Assembly: GCA_036751905.1 (NCBI GenBank) | Contig: DAIOTP010000067.1 | Span: 1-18,498 of the forward strand | Direction: 5' to 3' | Source: T3Sed10-241 sp036751905 | Lineage (GTDB): Bacteria; Bacteroidota; Bacteroidia; Flavobacteriales_D; Cryomorphaceae | DNA: 18,498 bases | Shown: piece after piece, positions 1 to 8,274 of the stretch | Numbering within the stretch: the stretch's first letter is position 1 | How the letters are laid out: the number at the start of each line of letters is the position of its first letter | Notes under the pieces: model-generated | What the model saw: the letters and a program-made list of their open reading frames with translations, nothing else | The model's database searches: none | Told to the model about the DNA's origin: nothing | Program-made: the position numbers and the translations under genes

Positions 1-804
1 ACAACCACCTATACGGTAACGGGTACCAACCCTTGCGGGAGTACGAGCCTGTCAGTGGAGGTATTGGTGAACAGCATCAACGTATCCATTCAGGCTGACA
101 GTGCCGTATGCAAGGGGCAAACCTTTATGCTAAGCGCCACAGGAGGAGCGGCTTATCGATGGCAACCCATAGAATTGTTCAACGACCATACCCTTGCACA
201 ACCCGTAGCGACCATTGTGCGGCCTACCTTGCTGCAAGTGACTGGTTTCGATGAAGCAGGTTGTTTCAGCACTGCCGAGCAATGGATTTTTCCGTATCCC
301 CAACCCCAGCTTTTTGCAGGCCGTGATAAGGTGATAAGGTTCGGTGATGAAGTGGAGCTTGAGGGGCAAAGCACATTGCCTATAGTTTGGAATTCTAGCC
401 CATACCTTAGCTGTCTTTTTTGCAATAGGCCCATAGCCAAGCCGCCTTCTGATGCGATATTTTACGCAAGTGTGATGAGCACAGACGGTTGTATGGCTAC
501 AGATTCGGTAAACGTTTTCGTGCGTGGAAATCTGTATGTGCCCAATGCGTTTACACCTGATGGTGATGGCCGAAATGAGCGATTCAAAGCGGAGGGCATT
601 GACATTGTAAAGTTCAAAATGTTGATTTGGAACCGTTGGGGTCAAATGGTGCACGAAAGTGATGACATTGATGCAGGCTGGCAGGGCAATATGCTCAACT
701 CCGATTTTTTCTGTCCGGCAGGAGTGTATCCTTATTACATCAAGGCCCGCGAAGCGCAAGGCGAGGAGTTTGAAATGAGGGGAACTGTTACCTTAATACG
801 CTGA
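1..804 (+). CDS. 3' part of a large T9SS type B cargo protein (gliding-motility-associated C-terminal domain)
   Basis: The reading frame is open from base 1 to the TGA at 802-804, so this is the C-terminal 267 residues of a longer protein. The GTG at 55 is not a credible start because coding continues upstream through an Ig/PKD-like strand (TTTYTVTGTNPCG). More beta-rich Ig-like sequence follows, with cysteine-containing loops. The last 90 residues (about 532-801) are a type B T9SS sorting domain (CHU_C/TIGR04131 type): VPNAFTPDGDG near its start, the WNRWGQ motif in the middle, an aromatic-rich PAGVYPYYIKA strand, and a final strand ending in a basic residue (TVTLIR). Such domains direct export through the T9SS and are thought to use PorP/SprF proteins at the outer membrane. 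Its stop lies 2 bases from the stop of the convergent dioxygenase gene. What the missing N-terminus does cannot be seen. Confidence 0.93.
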   Translation, partial: TTTYTVTGTNPCGSTSLSVEVLVNSINVSIQADSAVCKGQTFMLSATGGAAYRWQPIELFNDHTLAQPVATIVRPTLLQVTGFDEAGCFSTAEQWIFPYPQPQLFAGRDKVIRFGDEVELEGQSTLPIVWNSSPYLSCLFCNRPIAKPPSDAIFYASVMSTDGCMATDSVNVFVRGNLYVPNAFTPDGDGRNERFKAEGIDIVKFKMLIWNRWGQMVHESDDIDAGWQGNMLNSDFFCPAGVYPYYIKAREAQGEEFEMRGTVTLIR

Positions 805-806
805 GC

Positions 807-1337
807 TTACACAAACCGCGGGTCAGTGGGCATTACTGTGCCGCAGTGCTTGCAAGTGCGCAGGTCCTCATTGCCGTAATAGTTTCGAAAATTGGGTAAA
901 AAATCGTTTTCGATATTCTTCAACGGAAAATACACTTCATGTAGCTTGTGGTTGCAGTTGTCGCAAAACCAAAGCAAACCGTCTTTGTAATCGGTGCCCA
1001 TACGCACGCGCTCTATGACCAAACCTATGCTACCTGCACTGCGCATGGGCGAGTGAGGAACTTTGGGCGGCAACAAGAACATTTCGCCGGGGCCGATGGG
1101 TATATCCACAGCTTTGCCGCCTTCTTGTACACGTACGTTGATGTGGCCTTCGAGCTGGTAAAATAGCTCCTCGGTTTCGTTGTAATGGTAATCTTTGCGG
1201 GCATTGGGCCCGGCCACCACCATGACGATGTAGTCGGTGCCTTCGGGATAAAGGTTCTTATTGGCCACAGGAGGCTTGAGGAGATGGCGGTTGTCATCAA
1301 TCCATTTTTGAAGGTTGAATGGCTGGCTAAATGGCAT
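807..1337 (-). CDS. nbaC: 3-hydroxyanthranilate 3,4-dioxygenase
   Basis: This 176-residue protein is a cupin-fold Fe(II) dioxygenase (EC 1.13.11.6) that opens 3-hydroxyanthranilate to 2-amino-3-carboxymuconate semialdehyde, which closes to quinolinate for NAD synthesis or enters tryptophan catabolism. The catalytic ligands His51, Glu57 and His95 are present at the same numbering as the characterised Cupriavidus enzyme, as are substrate-binding Arg47 and Arg99; the substrate glutamate is Glu109. The bacterial-type second, rubredoxin-like metal site is intact (Cys125, Cys128, Cys162, Cys165). Length is normal. The start is ATG at 1335-1337; no good ribosome site is visible. It lies 42 bases downstream of the OmpA gene on the same strand, so it may be read from that cluster although its function is unrelated. 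No other kynurenine-pathway gene is in the window. The family call is firm; the symbol follows common bacterial usage. Confidence 0.96.
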   Translation of the reverse strand: MPFSQPFNLQKWIDDNRHLLKPPVANKNLYPEGTDYIVMVVAGPNARKDYHYNETEELFYQLEGHINVRVQEGGKAVDIPIGPGEMFLLPPKVPHSPMRSAGSIGLVIERVRMGTDYKDGLLWFCDNCNHKLHEVYFPLKNIENDFLPNFRNYYGNEDLRTCKHCGTVMPTDPRFV

Positions 1338-1379
1338 GGGATGGTTTGATAAAAAGATGGATCAATGTACGAAAATGGT

Positions 1380-4300
1380 TTATTTCTGCGAAAGCAACAC
1401 AGTAGTTCGCCGGTTCAGGGCATGCTCTGCTTCGGAGCAGGTCACCCCATCCACGCAGTGATTCACAGGGTCGACCTCACCCACCCCTATGGCTGTAATG
1501 CGCGATGCATCAATGCCTTTGCTCGTGAGGTAGGCCTTTACAGCGGCAGCCCTGCGCTCACTGAGGCGTTGGTTGTAGATGCTTGGCCCGCGCGCATCGG
1601 TGTGGCTGCGCACTTCTACACGGGTGGTGGGTTGGGCTTTTAGGCCAGCCACAAGCTGGTCCAGGATAGGCTTGCTTTCAGCAACAATCGCATAGCTATT
1701 AAAGCCAAAATAGAGCTTGTCGAGGGTGAATTCGCCTGTGGGAAGCGGAGCCTCATTTGCAGAAGTGCTGGAGGAGGTGGTTGCCGGGCTTGTGGCAGGC
1801 TTAGGAGCATTTTCGGATTTAGGGGCCGGTGCACCCGATAGCGCCAAGGGGTCGGCATCGACATCCTGAATGTTCAGCCTTTCGAGGGTGTGGTCATCGA
1901 TGTCGGGCAAAGTAAAGTCAAAGCGCTTCTTATCCGATATCGGCATTTCCACCACCATTTTGCCTTGGCTATCATATATATGAAGCATGGCATGCTCTGG
2001 GGCAGGGCCATCGATGAAGCTGAGTTGATAGGCCCGCTTTTTCTGCAAATCGCGAAGCACCATGCTTCCATTGCTCCTTACATACACGGTATCTGCCCTT
2101 CCGGCATCATCAGTAAGCAGCATGCGCAACACTTCTGATTCCAAAGATGCGGTAATGGATGCGCGGTAGGTGGCGTAAACTTCGTCGGTCGTCGCTTCAA
2201 CAGCAGTTTCGATGGCAGGTGGGGTTTTGCCGGAAGCCAAAAGATCTTGTTTGTCGGCGGGGCCTTCAGGAAGCATGTATTCAAAAAGAATGTCGCCCTC
2301 TGATCTCACCTTCAATCTTTGCACAACCTGTCCTTCCGGGCTCATTATGGCGAGTTCATCATCCAAGCTGAATGGCATATCTGCGCAGCGCAGACGGTAT
2401 GCCTTGAGTGTACTCAGCCGGCCCAATTGCACAAAACCATCACCATCGGGGTAAACCCGTTCTTTGTGGCCTGTGCGCATGTCTTCTAAATAAAGATCCT
2501 TATCAGACCAGTCAGTCCCGCTTAAGAAGACACCAAGCACGTCTCTTTCAACCTCTTGGGCAATCATCCATTGCGTTTCAGGCAAGGGGCGGCTGTAATT
2601 GGCCGTGCGGGATGATTGCAGTGGAATGTACTGCGTTTGCGCACCTGTTGAACCGTAAATGGCAATGGCCTGAGCGGGGACTTCGCCCACCGGGCTTATT
2701 TCAAACTCACGGCCCCATGGCAGTCCTTCGGCCACAAAGCTGCCATCAGCTGCAGTGGCCACGCGGTGTGACGCTCCGGTGGCAAGGTCCACAATCAACA
2801 CCTCTGTGCCCGTCCAGTCATCCACGCCCTCACCTTGCAGCCTTCCCCCAAGGTCGAATGCAGCAATGGCTACATCGCTGGCTCCACTGCTGCCCATGTT
2901 ATAATCCTCAGGGTCGAGCAAGCGCAAGCGGTATGTACCATCGGAAGAGGCAAGAAAAGTGTCGGCTACATCACCTGAATCGTCAAGAACTTCCAGTTTG
3001 TACATTCCATCAGGTTTGCCCACATCTATGGTATAGCTTTCGTTGGAGAAGAGCCCTCCAATGGAAAATAAGTTTTCTTCTTCCACTAGCACTTGGTTTA
3101 CCAGGGCTTTGGAGGAATTGTATATCGTCACTACAGTTCCTTTGGGCAGTGTTGGCCCTTTCAACTGGGCCATGCGCTGTGAGTGTTCGATTTTTTCAGG
3201 GGAATAGCTAAACGCGTAGATGTCGGCACCACCCTCGCCTTCAGGCCTGTTGGATGTGAAAAAGCCAAATTCGTGTTGCGCGAGGCTTATTCCGAAATCG
3301 TCGTATGCCGAATTGATGGGATAGCGCATGTTGTACAGCGTTTTGAATCCCCTTGATTCGATGGCGTAGTAGAGGTCAAGGCCTCCGTAGCCCCGGTCTG
3401 TTCTGTCGGAGGAGAGGTATAACCTGCCATCGTTGTATCGGGGAAAAACCTCATTGTTGGGGGAATTTACTGTAGGCCCCATGTTGGTGGGGGCCTTCCA
3501 ATTGCCATCCTGCCAGTCGCAGTACCATATGTCCATGCCGCCAAATCCGCCCGGCCGGTCACTTGCAAAATACATGCGGGTACCTGTCTCGTTAAATGTC
3601 GGATGCCCGGTATTGTATTTTTCGTTGTAGCGAAAAGGTGTGGGTTCGCCGGAATTATTGAGGTCGATAAAATAGATACCCACCTGAGAGCTGTACGCCG
3701 GGGCATCTACATCGCGCAAGCTTATGGCGTGGAGTTCGCGTTGGGGCCAACGCTCAAGCGGCCCATCGTGCTCGTAGTATTTTCTGTTCTTCACGAGCAT
3801 TTGTGGCTTTGACATGGCAAGTGTTTCCTCCTTGTAGCGTATTTTGTAAAGCAGGTTTACATTTTGACCTGAGTACGTAGCCGGAAAAATAGATTGAAGC
3901 GAGTTGACATCGGTGACATACCAAAGATTGCCTTGCTCACTCACGTACGGCGCGTGCTCATTGTACATGGTGTTTATGCCGTCAATTGCCTGTAGTTGAG
4001 AGGAGTTAGAAGTTGTGTCCCAGCGCACGAGATCGCTCACTTTTTGCAGCAAAAGGTAGGCGAGGGCATTGGAGGGTTCTTCGCTGATTAAGCTCACAGC
4101 ATTGAGGTAAGCCGTGCCGAAATCTTCGTTGGCGATGAGCACATCGGCGTAAAAGATGGCCATATCAGGTGACTGCAGGGTTTGATCAGCGATGAGGTCC
4201 ATGATGTCGCGCGCTTCTTCATACCGCTGCAAGCGGTAATAGGTTTGGGCAAGTAAATACCCCGTGCCGGGGTCGCGCTTGGCGCTGAAAAAATCTTTGC

Positions 4301-4436
4301 GCAAAGCCTTTGACGCTTCTTCGTAACGGCCCTCCTGAAAGAGTTTTTCTGCGCGCTTTATTTGCGCATGCCCATGCATGCTTATGAAAAGCAAGGGCAG
4401 GATGATGGGCAATATTTTGTCAACACAGAGCCTCAT
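1380..4436 (-). CDS. Exported TPR-PD40-OmpA family protein, 1018 aa, with four tandem beta modules
   Basis: A signal peptide (hydrophobic residues 8-20, likely cut after HGHA, residue 24) leads into TPR-like helices (about 25-135). A PD40/WD40-like propeller region follows (about 275-410) with repeats of the form YFASDRPGGFGGMDIW, LYLSSDRTDRGYGGLDLY and FFTSNRPEGEGGADIY. Then come four related modules of about 95-100 residues (roughly 421-515, 522-617, 627-726, 755-850), a Pro/Ala/Ser-rich linker (866-898) and an OmpA C-terminal domain (900-1018). The peptidoglycan-binding pair is probably Asp947 (SHTDARG) and Arg962 (LSERRA), with a Cys994/Cys1000 pair typical of Bacteroidota OmpA domains. 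It should sit in the periplasm or outer membrane, bound to cell wall. Its ATG overlaps the TGA of the preceding gene (ATGA, 4433-4436), indicating coupled translation. Proteins of this architecture often accompany PorP/SprF genes; the exact role is inferred. Confidence 0.93.
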   Translation of the reverse strand: MRLCVDKILPIILPLLFISMHGHAQIKRAEKLFQEGRYEEASKALRKDFFSAKRDPGTGYLLAQTYYRLQRYEEARDIMDLIADQTLQSPDMAIFYADVLIANEDFGTAYLNAVSLISEEPSNALAYLLLQKVSDLVRWDTTSNSSQLQAIDGINTMYNEHAPYVSEQGNLWYVTDVNSLQSIFPATYSGQNVNLLYKIRYKEETLAMSKPQMLVKNRKYYEHDGPLERWPQRELHAISLRDVDAPAYSSQVGIYFIDLNNSGEPTPFRYNEKYNTGHPTFNETGTRMYFASDRPGGFGGMDIWYCDWQDGNWKAPTNMGPTVNSPNNEVFPRYNDGRLYLSSDRTDRGYGGLDLYYAIESRGFKTLYNMRYPINSAYDDFGISLAQHEFGFFTSNRPEGEGGADIYAFSYSPEKIEHSQRMAQLKGPTLPKGTVVTIYNSSKALVNQVLVEEENLFSIGGLFSNESYTIDVGKPDGMYKLEVLDDSGDVADTFLASSDGTYRLRLLDPEDYNMGSSGASDVAIAAFDLGGRLQGEGVDDWTGTEVLIVDLATGASHRVATAADGSFVAEGLPWGREFEISPVGEVPAQAIAIYGSTGAQTQYIPLQSSRTANYSRPLPETQWMIAQEVERDVLGVFLSGTDWSDKDLYLEDMRTGHKERVYPDGDGFVQLGRLSTLKAYRLRCADMPFSLDDELAIMSPEGQVVQRLKVRSEGDILFEYMLPEGPADKQDLLASGKTPPAIETAVEATTDEVYATYRASITASLESEVLRMLLTDDAGRADTVYVRSNGSMVLRDLQKKRAYQLSFIDGPAPEHAMLHIYDSQGKMVVEMPISDKKRFDFTLPDIDDHTLERLNIQDVDADPLALSGAPAPKSENAPKPATSPATTSSSTSANEAPLPTGEFTLDKLYFGFNSYAIVAESKPILDQLVAGLKAQPTTRVEVRSHTDARGPSIYNQRLSERRAAAVKAYLTSKGIDASRITAIGVGEVDPVNHCVDGVTCSEAEHALNRRTTVLLSQK

Positions 4437-6607
4437 AACTCACCGTTTATTAGTTCAAATACCTGAAATTCAATTCGTCTATTTTTGGCATGTTCCTCTT
4501 CCGGACATATTACGCCATCACCACATTGGTTCAGCAACTTGCTTTCACCATATCCTTTTCCAACTACGCGGTTGCGGGCCAAGCCCTGCTTTTCGAGTGC
4601 TTCAATCACGGCATCCACCCTTCTCTGCGAAAGGCGCAGGTTGTATTCTTCGCTCCCCCTTGAATCGGTATGGCCGGAAAGCTCCAGGCCAATATCAGGA
4701 TTCTTGCGCAAGAGCTTGACCATGTTGAGAAGTGTGTGCTCACTTGAAAGCTCGAGCGTGGCGCTATTCAGCGAAAAGTAAAGATTGGGCAGCGCCATCG
4801 AAGCGCCTTCCGGAATCTTAATTTGCTCGCTGCGTTCATTGGTCAACACAATTTGCCGCACACCTTCCGCAATGCGTATGTATACAAAATTGCCTGTACT
4901 GTCGGGATGGATGCTTTGCAGCAAGCGGCCCTCCCCATCGAGTACAAAAATCACATGGTCGGTGCGTACATTCTCGGCGAGCAAGGTGTATTGTGCATCA
5001 GGTTGCACCTGTTCAAAACGAAAGTACCCGCCATCATCGGTGGTTGCTCTCGCAATTTCTTTGTTTCGGCTGTCTTCCAGAATGATTAGTGCTCTGCTCA
5101 CAGGCTCATTTTGCGCAGTGAGGTATTGCCCTACGATGAAGATATCCAGTAAGCTCTGATCGGTCAGATTGAGCCGCTCGAGGTAATAATCCTCTGGAGT
5201 AAGCAATTCAAAAACAAAACCTTCACTACCTTTTGCAAATACTTTTTTGTACACTTTTCCAGCCTCGTCGTAGAGCACAAGTTCCAGTGCCGACTGGGCT
5301 TTCATGCTCGTATCTGGAGCTATGGTGTAGCTCCTCAAGCCACGAACATTCTGAAAGCTAAAGGTTCCTGTGCTGTCCATGCTGGTTGATTGAAGCGTAT
5401 CGCCTCCCAAAGAAATCAAGTGTAGACCTGTTCCTTCCTGATGATCAGCGCCTTGAATTGCCCCCCGCAGCACAGAAAAGTACAGGCGTTGTGGCTCCCA
5501 TTGGAAAGAATACACCATATCGCCGCCGGTAGCAGCGCCATGTCTGTCAGACACGAAGTACAACACCCCCGAGCTGTCAGCGTACAGGTTGAAGTCATCG
5601 TACACTGTGTTGATGGGGTAGGGCAGCCCCTGCGGAGTGTTGTCCTCAGGGCCAATCATGTACAAATCTACTCCACCCATTCCACGGTCAGCCCGGTTGG
5701 AAGCAAAGTAGAGCGTGTCGCTGTACACATGCGGAAAGAGTTCATCGCCAGCGCTGTTCACATGGTCACCAAGCACAACGGGGTCCTGCCACACGTCCTT
5801 GTCAAGCGCAGATTTCCATAAGTCCATGCCGCCTTGGCCACCGGGTGCGTCGCTTGCGAAAATCAGCTCCTGTGCCTCATAGTGAAAAGTAGGATGCATG
5901 TAGCTGTAGCCTTTTCGGCAAATGGGTAGACGCTCTACGGAGCCGTTGTGCACAAGGTAAAGTGCTGGCTGTGCATCTCCTCTCTGGTAAGGCCTCAGCT
6001 CCAAAGCGCTTATGACAAGGCGACCGTCTGGGAGTCGTGTTGATGGCCCAATTTCCGTAAAGGCACTTTTTTTTATGGCCTTCTGCTCGGCTGTTGTAGG
6101 CCATGACTTGTCCAAGCTTTGGGTATAACGCGTTGTGGGTTCTTCCTTTACGGGAAAAATGGATTCACGACCAGGCAAGCGATGCAGCATGACGGGTGCG
6201 CCATTTGCTATGGCTGCTATGATTCCTGACACGCCCATTCCTTCGGGCTTCCACTGTTGTGGAGTGCCGAGGTGCTCGAATGGAGGCTGAGTGTTGAGAT
6301 GGTCCAATCTTGTTTGGAAGTTGATGATGTCCGTATTGTTTGGAAACTGGCGACTCAAATTTGCTGCACGTTGTGCAGCCTCCTCCTGTCGGCCCAGGGC
6401 GTGTAGCAGGTAGGCATGTGCGAGTGCCGTGCGGGCCTCATTGCAGTCATGAGGTGCAAAAGTGGTAGAGAGCGCTGCCGCATCCTGATACCTTCTCGAT
6501 TCAACCAACGCGGCCAATTGCGAGCAAGGGCTCTGCATTTGCCCGAAGGCATGCAGCATGGTGTGCATGAGCAAAGCGGTCAATGGTATGGAGAACAGCT
6601 TGGTCAA
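4433..6607 (-). CDS. Exported TPR-PD40-OmpA family protein, 724 aa, with two beta modules (paralogue of its downstream neighbour)
   Basis: The order matches the next gene: signal peptide (MTKLFSIPLTALLMHTML..., cut near residue 20-23), TPR-like helices (about 25-105), PD40 propeller repeats (about 237-370; LIFASDAPGGQGGMDLW, LYFASNRADRGMGGVDLY, LYFVSDRHGAATGGDMVY), two beta modules (about 378-475 and 488-588) and an OmpA domain (about 603-724). Likely peptidoglycan contacts are Asp648 (GHTDSRG) and Arg663 (LSQRRV), with Cys695/Cys701 as a probable disulfide. There is no Pro-rich linker before OmpA. The start is TTG at 6605-6607, overlapping the TGA of the PorP/SprF gene in the tetramer TTGA. 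No earlier start exists, and the first ATG (codon 14) would destroy the signal peptide, so TTG with translational coupling is the best choice. The second module resembles carboxypeptidase-regulatory-like Ig domains. Function as a periplasmic anchor of the secretion or adhesion complex is inferred. Confidence 0.92.
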   Translation of the reverse strand: MTKLFSIPLTALLMHTMLHAFGQMQSPCSQLAALVESRRYQDAAALSTTFAPHDCNEARTALAHAYLLHALGRQEEAAQRAANLSRQFPNNTDIINFQTRLDHLNTQPPFEHLGTPQQWKPEGMGVSGIIAAIANGAPVMLHRLPGRESIFPVKEEPTTRYTQSLDKSWPTTAEQKAIKKSAFTEIGPSTRLPDGRLVISALELRPYQRGDAQPALYLVHNGSVERLPICRKGYSYMHPTFHYEAQELIFASDAPGGQGGMDLWKSALDKDVWQDPVVLGDHVNSAGDELFPHVYSDTLYFASNRADRGMGGVDLYMIGPEDNTPQGLPYPINTVYDDFNLYADSSGVLYFVSDRHGAATGGDMVYSFQWEPQRLYFSVLRGAIQGADHQEGTGLHLISLGGDTLQSTSMDSTGTFSFQNVRGLRSYTIAPDTSMKAQSALELVLYDEAGKVYKKVFAKGSEGFVFELLTPEDYYLERLNLTDQSLLDIFIVGQYLTAQNEPVSRALIILEDSRNKEIARATTDDGGYFRFEQVQPDAQYTLLAENVRTDHVIFVLDGEGRLLQSIHPDSTGNFVYIRIAEGVRQIVLTNERSEQIKIPEGASMALPNLYFSLNSATLELSSEHTLLNMVKLLRKNPDIGLELSGHTDSRGSEEYNLRLSQRRVDAVIEALEKQGLARNRVVGKGYGESKLLNQCGDGVICPEEEHAKNRRIEFQVFELINGEL

Positions 6608-7530
6608 TAGTAGCGCATGTTTGTGGAAAGTTCAGGCTTGCCAAAAAGATCAATTCCAAGGTACACTTCGTGGGTGCCATTTTGGGCAGCTTTGAGTCCA
6701 TTGGTGGCCCAGTCAAAAGCGTAACCTATTACGAGGCCTTTGGCCGCAAGCAGTTGTGCATGGTATACCCAGCCAAAGCTTTGCCTGTAAAGCATGCCCA
6801 GCCACGCTTTGTTGTATAGGCCTAGCGCCATGCCCACATCGCCTTGCATACCCGCGTTCCACTCATGCCGGATAAGGCCATGTACCTTTAAACTGATGGC
6901 TGCGTTCAATTCGCTGATATGGCCAGCGTGTACATTCAGGAATGTGCCCAGGCGTTCATCATTGTCGCTCAGGGGTGCGAGTTTGGTACGCTGCAGCCCT
7001 ACAGCGCTAAAGCCGGCAAAGAAACGTGGAGCCGTGTACATCAGTCCGAAGTCTAGACTTGGAAGCCAAAAGTTGGTTTCGGATCCTTGGATGACAGGGT
7101 CGCCGGGATTGCGGTAGTCGAGTGCATTCCAATCAAATTGGTAGTTGATCACCCCCATTTGCAGCGCCATGGACAAGCGTCTTCGTCCACTTTCATCCAG
7201 TTGAAGGCGGTAGGCATAGGCCAGAGCTGCGAAGGTGGCGTTGCGTGCGCCAATGGCGTCATTTTGGAATTGCAGACCCAAGGCCATTTTTTCTTTTGGA
7301 AGGGGGCTGTGGATGTTGAAATTTTGCGTGCGTGGGGCACCTTCAAGGCCTACCCATTGTGCGCGGTATGTAGCATTGGCGGAGAGTGCATCACGGGCTC
7401 CTGCATAGGCAGGATTGATGGCGAAGGGATTAAAGATGTACTGGCTGTACAAGCCGTACTGCTGGGCCACTGCCGGGATGCACCATGCGCTCAGAATCAG
7501 GCAAATTGCATAGGGTTTTAGGCTACTCAT
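6604..7530 (-). CDS. PorP/SprF family type IX secretion outer membrane protein
   Basis: This 308-residue protein is an outer membrane beta-barrel of the PorP/SprF family (TIGR03519). The diagnostic N-terminus follows the signal peptide (MSSLKPYAICLILSAWCIPAVAQ): YSQYIFNPFAINPAYAGARD, then RAQWVGLEGAPRTQ, HSPL and MALGLQFQNDAIG; alternating beta strands fill the rest. Family members are needed for T9SS secretion or surface attachment of specific type B cargo such as SprB. An upstream in-frame extension of 35 codons exists, but the ATG at 7528-7530 gives the signal peptide directly and overlaps the TGA of the upstream cargo gene (ATGA), so it is chosen. The following OmpA gene starts within its stop codon (TTGA). 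The tight linkage suggests it is the dedicated partner of the neighbouring type B proteins; that pairing is inference. Confidence 0.95.
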   Translation of the reverse strand: MSSLKPYAICLILSAWCIPAVAQQYGLYSQYIFNPFAINPAYAGARDALSANATYRAQWVGLEGAPRTQNFNIHSPLPKEKMALGLQFQNDAIGARNATFAALAYAYRLQLDESGRRRLSMALQMGVINYQFDWNALDYRNPGDPVIQGSETNFWLPSLDFGLMYTAPRFFAGFSAVGLQRTKLAPLSDNDERLGTFLNVHAGHISELNAAISLKVHGLIRHEWNAGMQGDVGMALGLYNKAWLGMLYRQSFGWVYHAQLLAAKGLVIGYAFDWATNGLKAAQNGTHEVYLGIDLFGKPELSTNMRYY

Positions 7531-8270
7531 CGGGTCAATTCTATATAGCCTTTGTACAACACCTCTGCCACATTGGCCAAATAGAAATAGGTGGCATGGG
7601 GCAAGGGGGTACCATCGGGGCCTTTGCCGTCCCAAGCCACGCCTTGGTTGTTGTAGCCACTACCACTCCACACTTCCTGGCCCCAACGGTTGAATATTTG
7701 TACCCTGTTGATTGCAAATTCAGGGAGTTGGATATTTTCAATTTCCCATACATCGTTCACACCATCATTGTTGGGTGAAAAGGCATTGTAAAACCGCAAG
7801 CGGCAGTCTCCTTCGGGATTGGTGGCAATGGCGAATTGTACTGTGCGCTCACAACCACCCGAAGCGACGGTGAGGCTGTATGCCCCTGGCGCCAAAGGAC
7901 CTACTTCTGCACCTGCAGCGCCATTGCTCCATGTGATGGTGTATGGGGGCGTGCATCCGCGTATGTTGAACACCCTTGCCCGCCCATCTACTGATCCAGG
8001 GCAAGTAGCATTGGTGAGCTCCAGTTCAAAACGCAGCTCCAGTTTGCTCAATGGCTGGTGAAAGCCTTGCGTCAAAGAAAGGGTACCCGCAGTGCGGGTA
8101 TCAATGACGGCTTCGCCAATGGTGAGGTCTACAGCCACATTTCCCGAAAGGGAGCTGCTGATTCCTGCGCTTCCTATAACTTGTTGCTCTAGGAGCACCT
8201 GTGCACATACGCTGCTTCGGCCAGGCAATGTGCTGACTAGAAGGATTGATATGTAAGCAAGCCCTTTCAT
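7527..8270 (-). CDS. Small T9SS type B cargo protein with an SprB-like repeat
   Basis: The product has 247 residues from the ATG at 8268-8270, chosen because it gives a signal peptide (MKGLAYISILLVSTLPGRSSVCAQ); an 11-codon extension further upstream would overlap the previous gene and spoil it. The first module (VIGSAGISSS... LTIGEAVIDT... LTQGFHQP) is a short segment frequent in Bacteroidota surface proteins. Next is an SprB-type repeat (NATCPGSVDGRA... GCTPPYTITWSNGA... LAPGAYSLTV). The C-terminus is a type B sorting domain: FYNAFSPNNDGVNDVWEI, FNRWGQEVW, a LPHATYFYLA strand, ending YIELTR. It would be exported by the T9SS to the surface. The gene sits immediately before the PorP/SprF gene and shares four bases with it, a common arrangement for a cargo and its outer membrane partner. 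The natural role (adhesion, motility or other) is unknown. Confidence 0.93.
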   Translation of the reverse strand: MKGLAYISILLVSTLPGRSSVCAQVLLEQQVIGSAGISSSLSGNVAVDLTIGEAVIDTRTAGTLSLTQGFHQPLSKLELRFELELTNATCPGSVDGRARVFNIRGCTPPYTITWSNGAAGAEVGPLAPGAYSLTVASGGCERTVQFAIATNPEGDCRLRFYNAFSPNNDGVNDVWEIENIQLPEFAINRVQIFNRWGQEVWSGSGYNNQGVAWDGKGPDGTPLPHATYFYLANVAEVLYKGYIELTR

Positions 8271-8274
8271 GATA

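Noticed and set aside
2408..3211. Open frame of 267 codons on the plus strand
   Set aside because: It is antisense to the module region of the 1018-residue OmpA protein and its product is low-complexity, Cys/His/Pro-rich shadow sequence.
7531..7635. 35-codon upstream extension of the PorP/SprF gene
   Set aside because: It runs inside the sorting domain of the upstream cargo gene, and the ATG at 7530 directly gives the signal peptide.
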